Assembly (NCBI GenBank): GCA_905250075.1
Contig: CAJNOP010000003.1
Location: forward strand, 1,190,395-1,254,394
Source: Rotaria sp. Silwood1
Lineage: Eukaryota; Rotifera; Eurotatoria; Philodinida; Philodinidae
Direction of reading: 5' to 3'
Length of the DNA stretch: 64,000 nt
Shown piece after piece: positions 37,901-49,768 of this stretch. Below the pieces are notes generated by a model, which saw only the letters and a program-made list of their open reading frames with translations, searched no databases and had not been told where the DNA came from. The position numbers were made by a program, and so were the translations under genes. How positions within the stretch are numbered: the first letter of the stretch is position 1; every line of letters begins with the position of its first letter.

Positions 37901-40222
37901 GCAGCTATCATAACTGTTTTACTATTTCCACCAAGAGCATTTTGAAGTAATTTTGTTAATATGGATTCACGATATGGTACAACAACTTTTCGTTTTGTTC
38001 CTGATGATATATCAGCTAATGCTGATATAACATTACCTAGTGTTGATAATGATTTATTAATATTTGTACTTTCTTTTAATCTATCTCCAATTGCTCCTGT
38101 AGTAGAAACTCTTTCAGATCCTTAAAATAAATTAACGAAAAAACAAGATATTTTATTTTATTTTATTATAAAAAATAAAAAAAGTTTTCTTTCTACCAGC
38201 TAAATCCACAAGATTAATAACACTTGTTTTTTTTGTTTCACCACGATCAGTTTTAATAATTTGATCAAAATATATAGTAACAACTGTATGTGCACGACTA
38301 CTTGTTGCATTCATATTTGTTGCAGCTATTGTTCGATTTTCTGTACCTTCAGCAATACGACGATCAATATCATTATAACTACCAACAGGTAAAATACGAA
38401 GGCCTTGTGGATAAAAATAACCCGATGTTGGATGTTGACGAACAGAAAGGCCTATATGTTAAATAAAGATCCATTAATTCTATTAAATATTTAGAATATC
38501 TACCTCCTTTAGGAAATTCTTTTGTTGATAAATCTCGAACTTGTTCATTGTAAATTTCCATCATAGAAAAAGAAACCTCGTAACGCTACAAAACAAAACA
38601 ACAAAAAGAAACGAATCCTTCTAGAATAATTACTATTTTTTGTTTAAAAGGTGCTAACTTTGAATAGACTCATTTTCTTTAAACAATTATTTATTCTTTT
38701 TATACGGATAACTTACTACTTCAGAATGTTAAATCTCTTAAAACCTTATGATTTACATATACGTATATGTATATATAATTATTCTAAGTAGTATCTCATT
38801 TGACATATTTTCAGAACAACTAGACATAAAAAAAAAAGATAGTGACGGTTACGCTTCTTGACTGAAAAAAAAATAAACTAGTTACTAACCCATGTTCGTC
38901 AAGTGAAGAATCGAACTGACAGTTTTTCTCTTCAAAAAGAACAGTCCTCTTCATTTTAATAAATAATATAAATAGTTTTTAAAAAAAGACACACAGTATA
39001 TCAAGTTAATAACAGAAACTTAAAGGAACGCCTCTTTGATTTTCTATGTCATCATAGTCTATTGAAATCATAATTGACTTATTATGTTAACATCTGTCTA
39101 AAACAGTATACTTCAAAAATTAATGAATATGTTCTTTTCCTTTTTCTGCTTCAACTATTACATCTTAAGCTATGCATTCAACATAAATACATTGCGTGAA
39201 GTTTGATCAGAGATTAACTTTAATTCATATAAACGAGTATCATATGATTCTGTTTACTTATAACAATAACAGTTTAACAAATTATCCTAAAACTATTAAT
39301 TTAAAATTCAATAATCCAGTTATGAATTTTAAAATAGCAATAAATACATACAGTTGATGAATCTTTCTTCTGTTGCATTTCACGAAATAATTCATCACAT
39401 ACAATTGGAACAATTCCACTAAAAAAAATGAATTAATTTTTGGAAGAAATAATATAATAAAAAAAACTAAGAAAATAAAAACCCATACCGATTAGCACCA
39501 TAACCAATTATTGAATAACTTTTTCCAGAACCTGTTTGACCATATGCAAATAATGTACAGTTAAAGCCTACGAAAACGAAACAAATGGTTTTTATACATT
39601 AATTTCAATGTTTTATTTTTACCATCAAATGCATTTTTTAAAACATCACGACCAAGATCATCAAAAACCTTTTGTTGAGAAGCATATGGCGATAATGAAT
39701 TATCAGCTTCAAGTATTCCAGACGGATGTTCAACAAAACCATCATGCGACCTATTAAAATATTCATTTTTTTGTTTTTATTTCTTTTGTCTAAAAAATAT
39801 TTTTTTAATTCACCAATATGAATGGTCGAATGAAAACTATAAAAAAAAAGCAACAGAATGTTTTTTTTCAGAATTTTATTTAGTTATAATGTACTTACTT
39901 GTTTCGGTTCATCTTCTAAGAAAACGTTTTTAAAAAAGTTTATAATTATTACAGATATAAATAGAAAACTTACGTGGTGCTTTTGGATCAATAATAAACG
40001 TTGATTTTCCTTGCATTTTAATGACAAGTTTTGCACTCCGATCTTTTTCTCTGTTAGTTTTAAATCAAGAAAACAAACTAATTTTTTTTCTTTAAAATTT
40101 TCTGTATTGTTCTGTACCTTTGACTAAATGGACGAACACGAACAGCAACTTTGATACTTTCAAAACGAAATATTTACAAAACAATTAATTTCACATAATA
40201 AAACTTACGATTCTTCAGGCAT
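28941..40222 (-). CDS. Kinesin-3 family motor with FHA domain, KIF28/KLP-6-like
   Basis: A plus-end microtubule motor of the kinesin-3 family, probably carrying membrane cargo or mitochondria. Exons: 40209-40222, 40118-40156, 39974-40050, 39899-39915, 39814-39836, 39623-39750, 39489-39567, 39352-39418, 38504-38585, 38197-38451, 37771-38120, 37531-37716, 34887-35170, 34485-34817, 34323-34410, 34186-34250, 34018-34126, 31766-31888, 31537-31707, 31370-31471, 30858-31013, 30669-30776, 30295-30393, 28941-29330. They total 3345 nt (1114 aa) with frame kept at every join. Motor: [10 protein letters not shown] at the start, P-loop GQTGSGKS (109-116), switch I NATSSRAH (223-230, canonical Ser replaced by Ala before His), switch II DLAGSER (258-264). 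The neck ends near 430. The FHA domain begins near 440 ([25 protein letters not shown]). [15 protein letters not shown], then [20 protein letters not shown] and a further C-terminal region ([16 protein letters not shown]) fit KIF28/KLP-6 rather than the longer, PH-bearing KIF1. The Ser/Thr/Asn-rich tail lacks a PH domain. Confidence 0.88.
29827..30032. repeat. 206-bp TA-flanked hairpin in the last kinesin intron
   Basis: The left end AAGAGCATTAAATTTTAAAC and right end CAATTTTTATGCTCTT are inverted copies, continuing inward through AAATGAGGGG and CCCTCATTTT. TA flanks both ends (29825-29826, 30033-30034), as in Tc1/mariner-type insertions. It contains no meaningful open frame. Confidence 0.6.
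33199..33261 (-). other. Possible cassette or relic exon in a kinesin intron
   Basis: Within intron 31889-34017 a 63-base block has an acceptor (TCGTATAG), 21 open codons ([20 protein letters not shown] and a Ser) and a GTTAGT donor, phase 0 on both sides. It would fit between DYK and [11 protein letters not shown]. The main model joins those exons directly and looks like the family, so this is either optional or a decayed duplicate; [12 protein letters not shown] loosely echoes EQGRLSINL. Confidence 0.25.
35171..37530. other. 2.36 kb kinesin intron between motor/neck and FHA exons
   Basis: This is the longest intron of the gene and separates the neck coil exon from the first FHA exon. Bases about 35400-35760 are richer in GC than the rest and include an inverted pair (GCGTGC/GCACG, near 35534 and 35620), so an old insertion is possible. 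No coding exon was recognised. Confidence 0.5.
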
Positions 40223-40749
40223 TCTTGTTCTTGTTCTTTTTCTTTCTAAACGGAAACTCTAATAATCGAACTTATTAAACATCTTTTATTGTCAATTATA
40301 AATGAAAACAACTCACTTCATAAATGGAAAAAAAAAGTAGAATGATGAATGATGTTCAGTATATAAAAGAAAAAAAGCACTTGACAATAAAAAAAGGAAA
40401 AAATATGACACAGAAAAGAAAAGAAAAGAAAAATAAAGTAACATTGATCTATTTAAATACGTGAATTAATCGGCTCAAGCAACATCTCTACGAGACAAAA
40501 ATATGTGCCAGAATTTTAATTAGTTTCGATAACAAGGATTATTTTTCAGAGATGCTCTTTCACAATCTTATATGTACTATTTTCCTATACATTGTTTTTT
40601 CTTCTTATTTCTTTTCGCTTCAGTTTCTTATAGCTAAGAAAATTTTCCAGAAATCTTCACAAATTTTTAAACGTCGACACTGCCGAAAGAAAAAAAAGTA
40701 ATACTAAATGCAGTCATCGTTACTGTTATAGGTGTCATATTATATCTCT

Positions 40750-40759
40750 NNNNNNNNNN
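40750..40759. other. Assembly gap (10 N)
   Basis: Ten N, a scaffold placeholder, about 530 bases upstream of the kinesin start codon. The true distance is unknown, so an upstream non-coding exon or promoter could be missing. Confidence 0.98.
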
Positions 40760-41678
40760 TTTTTTTTAACACAATGAAAAGGAAATGCTATAGTTAGTTG
40801 ACTGTTTCCACTTTCCACGCAAAAAAAAAATTAAAAGGAAGAAAAAAAGCAGGTTGGGTGTCATAAAAATAATTTCTTTTATATTTTCTAAAGAATATTA
40901 ACAAATGAATAAAAGAAAAAAAAAGCAACATACTAACTATTCTCTTTGCTTACCAGTAAAAAAAAAACTTGAAGGATTCGTCAAACTATGACATTTCTGT
41001 TTTTGTAAACTTTTATATTATTAAACAACGTGAAGAGCCAACAATGATGTCATCATCAGTAATCCTCTATGATATACAAGTCTGCTAAGCAATATCTCTG
41101 ATAGAGAAACAGCTACTTGTAATCTCGCCTTTAGAACGTGATCAACCATAATTATCATTTAACTAAACATCAACCTTATAACACCTGCAGGCCATCAATT
41201 TCTAACAGAATGTTGTCATTCATCATTTTAGCTGCTTAATATGAATATTCGAAGAAGTTTATCAGGAAAATAAATTTCTTTTCGTAGTATGTCTTAAATA
41301 TGAAGAATTTTAAAAATAGATTATCTAATTTTAATATTGTTACGACTGATTATAATATATTATGTCGAGAAAAATCTTATAAATGTATGAATGTGAAAAG
41401 ATCGAAAACTGTCACCGACAGAAAAATAAATTCTGCAAAAAAAATTTTATCGATTGTTTGATTTAGTGTTAAGAAAAAAAAAAGGAAAATTCTAAAATAA
41501 ATAATTTAAAAAACAAATATAGATTTGATTAAACAAAAAAAAACTATCACGAACATATTTCAATGAAAATATAGTGTTTATTTTTCAATCTTGGAATTAT
41601 TACATTTATACTAATGATAATTTCTATAATTCTATTTTGAGTAGACATCCAAAAAAATAAAACATTCAAGTATATTAA

Positions 41679-42269
41679 CCCTTTCGAGGCGATGTCATCC
41701 ACCGGTGGGCGACGCTATAATTTACAGTGGTCAGTCATCCATAAAAACAAAAAGTTCTTGGAAAATGTCTTCGTCTATCAGACTTTGTGAAGCTATCTGC
41801 GCTGATCATTTTGATAAAAAAATATTCTAAGTTTGACCAATAAACGACGGTGCTATGGTCAAAATACTGAAAAATTTCAAGCTGCTCTATGTGCTAGAGC
41901 TATAACGTTTTTCAGTATTTTAATCATAGCATCGTCAATTATTGGTCAAATTTAGAATATTTTTTTATCAAAATGATCAACGCAGATAACTCCATAAAGT
42001 CTCATAGACGAAGACATTTTCTGAGAACTTTTTGTTTTTATGGATGACTATCCATGGAAGCACACTAGTTACATCCCTAACATTTTTGGAACTGCCCTTG
42101 ATTCTATAGCTTGTTATCATCCTATGAATTATCAGTTATACTCTTAAATCCCGTTTTTAACGGGCTTTCATTTGATATAAAAATCACTTGTATATCTCTT
42201 TGCATTTGAGCTGTAATCTTTGGAAAAACATTTTTGGAAACCCTGTAGAATCACATCGCCTCGAAAGGG
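41679..42269. mobile_element. 591-bp TTAA-flanked piggyBac-like non-autonomous element
   Basis: The ends are perfect 17-bp inverted repeats, CCCTTTCGAGGCGATGT (41679-41695) and ACATCGCCTCGAAAGGG (42253-42269). Each is bordered by TTAA (41675-41678 and 42270-42273), the target duplication of piggyBac transposases, whose ends typically begin with CCC. The interior has no transposase frame but contains a ~319-bp imperfect palindrome (41732-42050) with arms of about 150 bases that look about 90% identical. The perfect ends suggest a fairly young insertion. Confidence 0.85.
41732..42050. repeat. 319-bp palindrome inside the TTAA element
   Basis: AGTCATCCATAAAAACAAAA on the left is matched by the reverse complement TTTTGTTTTTATGGATGACT on the right. 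Pairing runs inward almost to a short loop near 41884-41905. It may be an older hairpin insertion captured by the element. A shorter, diverged relative lies at about 62989-63133. Confidence 0.75.
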
Positions 42270-44420
42270 TTAACGTATCAAATATATTGATGTAGTCATT
42301 CGTTGTATCTATGTATATTTTTATGAAAAAAATTAAAAACATTAGCAATGATAAGAAACCAACAATGGTATTGAAGTTTTTCAGAATAATTAAAATATCT
42401 TGTAACACTACAGAGAAGAAATTTGACATTACTTCTAGTTATCAACCATAAATGTCATTAGACAAGCAGATAAAATTATAATTATAGACGTCCGATGTTA
42501 CACGCTTTTTAGCTTCGATTATCACTCCTAAAAACTCCAAGGATCGAAAAAAAAATTTCCCGTTAATTAGCGACAACATACATGCCTGTCTACACTATGT
42601 AATTTAAGATCGTGTGAAGATGATGGAAATAAATCTAGTGACGAAAGTAGAGATATTGAATGGTACTGATTTTTTTTCTTTCACTATAATAAGTTTATTT
42701 ACTCTAGTATATATTTTCTTTTTTATTTCATGATAACTGAGCTATTCAATTAACAGTTTTCGTTTACTGGACGTTACAATCGTCTAAGATAAATGTTGCA
42801 TAAGAAGAGAATGAAATAAAGTTTTCAAAGTTTTTTGCCATTTACATTAACTCCGATTTAGATGCATGAGATTAGTTACGATTCACTTTTTTTGTATTCT
42901 TAAAATTTGCTTACTACCACTGTCACTTTCTTAATTAATAAAAACATTTCTATACTAAAATTAAAACTACTTTGCAAATATTAATCCAGATTAAGTTCAA
43001 ATAAATATTTGTGTAACCTAATGTCCATAGATTAAACTAACTAGTACTGCAACAGTTTTCTGAGAAAAATGTTGCTTTAGTTTTTATCAGTTAAAACATG
43101 TTTTATAAAATCAAGAATATCACTAAAGAATCTACTTTAAAAACTCATTTTTTTTAATTACATGATGTTGTGCCTTTGAATAACGACTACATCATTAAAT
43201 AAGTTTATAAAAAGTAATTCATGATCACTAAGTTAGAAAAAATCCATATTAGCGTATTTTTCAAACGTATTCTATGCGTTCATTCAATATTTTTTCTATA
43301 TTTTCTTCATTAAGCTTTGTCATCAAAGTCCATGTGAAAAAATACGACGTTGTTTGACTCTTTGGCTTCGAAATCATTTCAGGAAATGATAAAATAAATT
43401 ATCTTCAAATAACTTCTGAAAAAGACTTTATCATCGTTGAAAAGTATTAAAAATATTTTAGAGTATGATATTTTACATTACAATTTACAACATAAAGCCT
43501 AGCATTACAATCAAGAAACATATTAGATAATAAGAATCCATTTGAACTTCGAAAATATGTGTCGCAAAAGTTCAGAGAACATTCATCCAGATACGCTAGA
43601 CACTTCTTTTCAAAAGCGATAGATTTATATATACCTGATCAAGATAGTGAGAGAACTTATCAGAATATATTTGAGAAACAAAAAAACGTACTTCAACGAA
43701 AGGAACTACGAGAAAAAATAAAGAGAGAAAAACGTCTGAACATATATAGACGAAATACGTAATAATGGATATATGTCAACAGAACGCTAGAGAAAGAAGA
43801 TGTTTACATGCACAATGGCACTGTAAGATGGTACTGTGATATCAGGAACACGAGAGAAAGGGAGTTCTCGTATCAAAAGATGAAAAAATTGTAATCGTAA
43901 CCTGAGTAAAGCTCAAAACGTGCGTATACAGGTCCTGACGTCTAACAGTTAAAGATTTGGTTCTTCTACTATAATGATTGTGGATTGCTTTATAGAGACT
44001 ACATTTTAGGTTTATTTGAATACATGCTTATTACTCAAAGATAAAGCATGATAAAACTTTACAAGGGCTTTCAATGTAGACCTTGAATAGATATTGTTGA
44101 TTGTTCCGAAACATGTTTTAGCCGATGCAAAACGAAGTGATATTTTTCCAAGAATTTTTGTATCACCTGTTATATTGTCAATATCCTATCACTGAATAAT
44201 AAATTAGACCACTTAGATCAATCACTTGATTATCTTTTATAATTCTGAAATTACTAATAGAACAACTGAACGATTTTCAATGATAATGAAACGACTAAGT
44301 TTCATTGTGTTTGTTTTTTAAGCTTAGAAGTCAACTTTTTTTTTCTTGATAGATTTGATAATTATATATAACGTTAAAAAAAAGAGCCAAAACTTTTCTT
44401 TTTTGTAAAAAAACCGTATT

Positions 44421-45182
44421 TTAAATCCTCATGCGTCGTTTTCTCATAAGATTCAAAATAATTGTGTTTATAACCGATTGTGCGAATGCTAATGCAATGA
44501 AACCTAATAATAAACCATTAAGTAGTTTATATGAACGTTTACATGCAACATTATTAGTATTATCGACTGATAAATTATCATCACATTTATCTACTGCTAT
44601 AATAATAATACCAAAACCAAGTACAACAGCAATAAATATAGTTTGCCATACATAAGAGTGAAAATATTTCACTATATTACATCGCTCAGAACGACGATTA
44701 AATATAATTGTACATATGCCAAGACAAATAATAAGGGCACCAGCCCAAAAACCATAATAGTAAAAGACAATTGAATGTGATATTATTAATCCAATCTGTA
44801 GACCACCTGTTATAATACCAAATAATATCATTAATACACCATTAATATTAAAATAAGTTTGCATTCTTTTTGATAGAGAAAATGCTGTCATCATAGATTG
44901 ATTAATCACAACCGGATTAGAAGAATTTATTTCTATAATACCATCTTCTAATGGTGGTCCAGGATAATTATTAATATAGACAACATTTGGATTATCTACG
45001 CCGGTATAACTTGGTGGTAATGGTACAAAATTGTTATCATGTTGGTATGATGGATTTTCTAATTTATAAATAACACTTGTATACGATGGAGGTGGTGCTA
45101 GAATATCATCATTATTTTGATTTGTACTTTTTAGTTCACTACTAATAGTAGAATTTCGTCTTGTATTCGATGATGATTGCAT
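44421..45182 (-). CDS. Four-transmembrane MS4A/CD20-like protein with PPxY motifs
   Basis: An intronless 253-residue frame. Residues 1-105 are hydrophilic and contain PPPSY (30-34), PPSY (56-59) and a further Pro-rich patch, classic binding sites for WW-domain proteins such as Nedd4-type ubiquitin ligases. Four hydrophobic helices follow at about 112-135, 138-161, 176-198 and 220-245, and the chain ends in a basic tail (RKRRMRI). The loop between helices 3 and 4 has two Cys (about 200 and 214) that could form a disulfide. Order, spacing and the NINGVLMILFGIITGGLQIG segment resemble the MS4A/CD20-like family and, more loosely, MARVEL proteins. Function cannot be stated; membrane trafficking or a surface role is likely by analogy. 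The gene is divergent from ZMYND19 across 2.6 kb. The frame and topology are clear, the family name less so. Confidence 0.75.
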   Translation of the reverse strand: MQSSSNTRRNSTISSELKSTNQNNDDILAPPPSYTSVIYKLENPSYQHDNNFVPLPPSYTGVDNPNVVYINNYPGPPLEDGIIEINSSNPVVINQSMMTAFSLSKRMQTYFNINGVLMILFGIITGGLQIGLIISHSIVFYYYGFWAGALIICLGICTIIFNRRSERCNIVKYFHSYVWQTIFIAVVLGFGIIIIAVDKCDDNLSVDNTNNVACKRSYKLLNGLLLGFIALAFAQSVINTIILNLMRKRRMRI

Positions 45183-47747
45183 ATAGACGGTTAATAATTT
45201 CTTACTTGATTGGTAGATTTTTCTTTTCTTCTTTGTTTTTTATTACTTCTGTTATTTTCTATGACGATAGTAAAAAAAGATGGATATTATATGTAATATG
45301 TCATGCGTGGTCTTTTTTATACAGGCGACTTATATTATAAATGTGTACGAAAGCGTATAAAGGTGAAAATAATATTTTTTGCCCTATTGATATACATGTT
45401 TACTTGGATAGGTGGAAGAAAACAAAATTATGATTTTGTTTTTTTATTTTCACATTTTTCATTGAGTACTGATTGATAAAGTATAGCAAAAACTAATTTT
45501 TTCATGTATCATAGTATCATGATAGGACAGCGTAGGATTGTCTCCTGTCTGAATCTCTTTTTTTCGCTAATATCAGAGAAAAACAGTGTGATTCTTTTTT
45601 TTTTATTGCATCTCTAACCTTCGAACCATTGTATTATGTGTTTTGTAATCGAGCATGACTATTTGTTTTCTTTTGTAATCATGCTTCAATTGACTCAAAT
45701 AAAGAAACCAAAGAAAATGTAGGCGTATACAAATTTATTCATAAGAATCGAATCAATAAACTAAAGTTAGCTATATGTTTTGATATATTTTTAAAGCAAA
45801 CTTATTAAAAAGCAATGCGACAAATCTACAATATTCAATAATAGGAATCATAGTAATTTTAAAGAAAAAGAAATCAAGAAAGGCATATCATTAATGGTAT
45901 TGCCACGGGGAAGCAAAGAAGGACTGAATCATTTTGCCAACGGAAAGTTATTAAATTGTTGCAAAAAATTGGTTGCACAGAAGATCTGAGAGACTCAAGT
46001 GCCTCCCACTTTTGACTATAAACCTTTACACCACTAATATATGTCGTTAATACATGTTAATTGTTGTATAAAAGGAAAATATTTTATCTCATATACTTTT
46101 CTTCAGACTTCTATAATTATCGTTACTACGTCATTTATATTTATTTCTTCTATTATAAGAAATGACTATGACTATGATTGTAGAAAGTGTATGGTAAACG
46201 AAATTTATTCATGTTGTTAATTCATTAATGAAAAATTATAAGTTACATATTAATTCATTTTATATCGCTATATTTTTATTTGTTTCTCACATATTTGATC
46301 ATTTCTGATTGAGACTGTACAAATGTATAAAAATCTTCATACTAAACTTTTCTGTTTAAGAATCTCTTCCTGTATGTCTATGGTTTCTGGAGAACAGCTT
46401 ATCAGAAAATTTTCAAATTTTTCGGGCAAGTAGATTTTCATAAACGGTGGAAAAGTTGTCACAGACACAAAGCTCTCAGATGTTGTCGTTTATGAGATAC
46501 TGCGATAACAATATAAAAAAGTGACGCTAATTTCCGTCCCCCATTTTCCCGATATGCTACATTCGATCGAACGAAAAATTTTTGCACATGGGCAAGACAC
46601 TCTTTGCAGTGTGTTGATTTTTATTTTTATTTTTCTTCGAATAAAAAAATCAAAGTATCAAAAGGTACTCTAAAACACACATGTGTTTTTTGTAAAATCT
46701 ACCAAAAAGTTAGCAGAACAATTTTTATGAAACAAAAGAAAAAGTGAAATAATGTATAATTTTCGCTAGTTTGATTTGTTTTCGAATTTTTTCAATCGTT
46801 AAAAACAATTTTTCGATAGTCAACAAATTCTTACTACATTAGAATATACAATAACCATAAAAAAACAAAAAAAAAATTGAGTTACGAAAGGAAGAAGACT
46901 ATCCTTAATAGAATTTTCATTGCAACAGCAACTTTATTAGTTATCATAGAACTGCGGCTTGATGTCTATGTTCGTTTCATATATGACTCAATACACTAGC
47001 TACAAAATACATTCAAGTAGGTTATTGAATAAACATTTGTATTTCAATTGGTCACTATCATACAATCTGTATTTAGCTTAATAGTTTTCCTTCTTGACAT
47101 TCATAATTGTCAATATGTTTAAAAACTAAATTTTTGTACAAACTAAAAGATCCTTCAACAGCGGACCGAGTATTGGATGTACTTTTTGCAGTCTAAGATT
47201 GTTAGGTCAGAAAAACAACATTAAAAAAGTTAAAAAGGTGATTTAGGTTAAATATAAAGAATAAAATAACGTCCAAATGGCGTACATGTGTCGGTTCTGA
47301 TATATTATCATTTGTTGTTTTAACAAACATCTTCTAGTCGAAACCATTTTCAAGACTAACCTTGAAAATTTTATCTACCTCACAAACTTTCATACTATTA
47401 TACTATTATCATTTCTCACTCAAGTTTTTTTTTTCAAAATCGAAATCTTCAAATTGAATTTATATGCAAGCATAATATCATATAACGATGTGTCTGAAAT
47501 AGATAGATACGTTATTTTATCAGAACATCAAACACATCTGTTTGACCTTCGCTCAATGTTCTTTTTCTTTTTTTTTAACATTCGACAGAAAGAAGGAAAA
47601 AAAAGTAGGAAGAAGAAGAAATGACCTCCACTATCTGCATCAAGCGACGTTTTTTTTTCTCGTTCTCACATTTGATGATTAAACTAAATGGTGCCAAACA
47701 TCTGTCTACAGATAGAAAGAAAAACTAGCATGTAAAAACAGAAAAAA
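45183..47747. other. Divergent spacer between MS4A-like gene and ZMYND19
   Basis: About 2.6 kb lying 5' of both neighbours, so it should hold both promoters. It also contains one copy of a TTAA-flanked repeat family (46360-46904). No exon recognised. Confidence 0.6.
46360..46904. mobile_element. TTAA-flanked repeat family, copy 1
   Basis: This 545-base stretch aligns with 59083-59805. Shared anchors include GGTTTCT.GAGAAC, TTTTTCGGG, AAAGTTGTCA.AGAC and TATGAGATA. It is flanked by TTAA (46356-46359, 46905-46908) like the other copy. Its own ends are eroded (AGAATCTC against AGGAAG..GACTATCC), so the boundaries rest mainly on alignment to copy 2. No coding capacity. Confidence 0.6.
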
Positions 47748-48551
47748 ATGGATGAGATTACATTCAATACTCCAAGTATTATTAAACTAGGATCTTTTGC
47801 TGGCAAAGTAGGATATATTTTTTCCAGAAATAAGATTATTTATTTTGTTTCTTATTTAGATTAAGTATTGTCTTATTGATACATATTTTATTTCTCTTTT
47901 GAACATTTATAAATTAAAAGTAAGATATACATTTCATAAAATAATCTATTAGATTTTCATCTTGTTTTAAATATAGATTAATTATATTAATAATCAATTG
48001 ATTGTAATTGCAACTAATGGATTAAAAGATATTCCATTACATAATTTAATTTGGTAAGAAAATATATTTGTTTTTTAGATTGATGTTTGTTCTTTTTTTT
48101 TCTTGAATAGGGAATATTTTTATCAATATTCAATTTCTGAAAATTATTCTATTTATCATCAAAATGGTATAACTATGGATAATCGTTTAGAAAATTTATT
48201 ATTAATATCAAATAATATAGTTTATTTACCATTAAAATCTTATTCATTATCAAGTTTTTATTGGAAAATTATTTCCTATTTACCAGTTGATATGGATGAA
48301 GTCAATTATCATAGTACAAAATTAAATCGATCTAGTCTATATGAATGTCATAATGCCCCATGTACACAATTATTATTAAATTCGTCTGATGAACAGTTTA
48401 TTTGTCTTAAATGCAAGAAAATAAAGTAAGAAATAATGAGATGAAATTTAAGTTAAATTTATTTATTCTTTATAGATATTGTAGTCAAATGTGTCAAACA
48501 ATGGATGCTGATATTCATTCAATATTTTGTAATCCAAATAATTCGAAATAA
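47748..48551 (+). CDS. ZMYND19: ZMYND19-like MYND zinc-finger protein
   Basis: The only + strand gene. Exons: 47748-47807, 47977-48053, 48111-48425, 48476-48551; 528 nt, 175 aa, frame intact. In vertebrates ZMYND19 (MIZIP) binds the MCH receptor tail and tubulin at membranes. The protein here matches it in order: IIKLGSFAGKINYI near the start, LHNLIWEYFYQY, then ITMDNRLENLLLI (human VTVDNRLDNLQLV), SSFYWKIISYLPVD (human SLYWLAIQQLPTD). The C-terminal MYND-type cluster starts YECHNAPCTQLLL (human YYECHYPPCTVIE) and continues CLKCKKIKYCSQMCQ to HSIFC. The MDNRLENL stretch also recalls an HNH-like fold. It is shorter than the human protein (227 aa), lacking the insert between the first strand and the LHxLxW motif and the basic tail. 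Start: first ATG in frame, 20 codons before the first donor. Confidence 0.9.
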
Positions 48552-49768
48552 AAGTCATTCATGTATATTTGATTTTTTTATTATATAGTCATGTTTTACA
48601 ACAGAAATAGAAAAATTTTATTGTTGTGTGTATGTAGATGTTTTTCTTCTTTTTTTGTATTTAGAAATAAATAATTCGGAGTAATGAAAAAAAAATGAAA
48701 TTACTTATTTTTGTTCGTAGAAAACAATATATTGTTTATTAATAATTAGCAAAGAGTTCTTTTCAAGTAACTTGGTACACGATCGATAGGCTTCTATGAA
48801 TAATATGTAGAACGACTGCACAAAATCTTTATCAGTTTTCAGTCAATACTTGAATTTGGTTTCATTTGCAACTTCATAGTCGCTTTTACCATTTTTTCAA
48901 ATGTTTTTCTTTGAGAATACTGCATGGGTACAAGTTTTCATGCCCACATTTGTCCATTTAGGTTCCGTATATAGGCACGAGTGCAGCTTCCTTTTAATAT
49001 ATCAACAGAATACATTTTTCAGGAAATACATAATGCCTCAAAAATTCATGGAAATGTAAAATATCGTTCAAATAGCTAAAACGATTTGAATGATTCTAAG
49101 TTTTTGAAAATCTAATTCAGTCTTAGGCCGTAAACATTAGCATAAGGATAATTCTATATTAAATATCTATCAATACTCTTTATCACAGTCATGGAATAGT
49201 AAATTAATAATGTTTCGAAAGATCTACAGTTGTCTTTCTTTTTAGCTTTATAAGATTACTTTATGAACATCTAGAATTATATAAAGATATTCAAAAGCGT
49301 GATTTACAGAGGATTTTCTTTAATATATAATCCTACGAAAAAATAATTATATATTATGAAAGCGCTCGGAACTTTCTACAATTCTGTATATTTATGTTTT
49401 AACTAGTGCCTATGAATAGAAAAGTAAATGAACTGCAAGGAAGACATCGTCATCATTATGAATTGTGTTACTGTGTCCTCACTTAACTTTTTAAAACTTA
49501 TCATCAGTATCAAAATACGTTTCTAAAAAAAGATAATTAAACATTGCGATAGTGCTTGAAATTTCTCTAGCCTCCTATATATTTCTTACTCATCAGAATA
49601 TAAATATAAGATATGGCAAAACAATATTAACATGATAAAGAATTTCAAGCTCTATCAGAATATATAATTGCTATTTTTAGATAACTATTTCTATAATGAT
49701 GATAAATTTAAAAAGTTCATTGGGGAGGCACTGAGAAAATTCAGTTCATAAGAATCTGGTGATGACGG

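Larger units (their letters stand above)
40223..44420. other. 4.2 kb spacer between kinesin 5' end and MS4A-like gene 3' end
   Basis: No protein gene recognised. It contains a 10-N assembly gap and a TTAA-flanked mobile element, both listed separately. A Lys/Arg-rich open frame on the plus strand at about 43490-43762 has no start context, splice sites or family resemblance. Confidence 0.55.

Noticed and set aside
43490..43762. Plus-strand Lys/Arg-rich open frame of about 90 codons
   Set aside because: It has no ATG in good context, no splice partner and no family resemblance; composition is explained by A-rich DNA.
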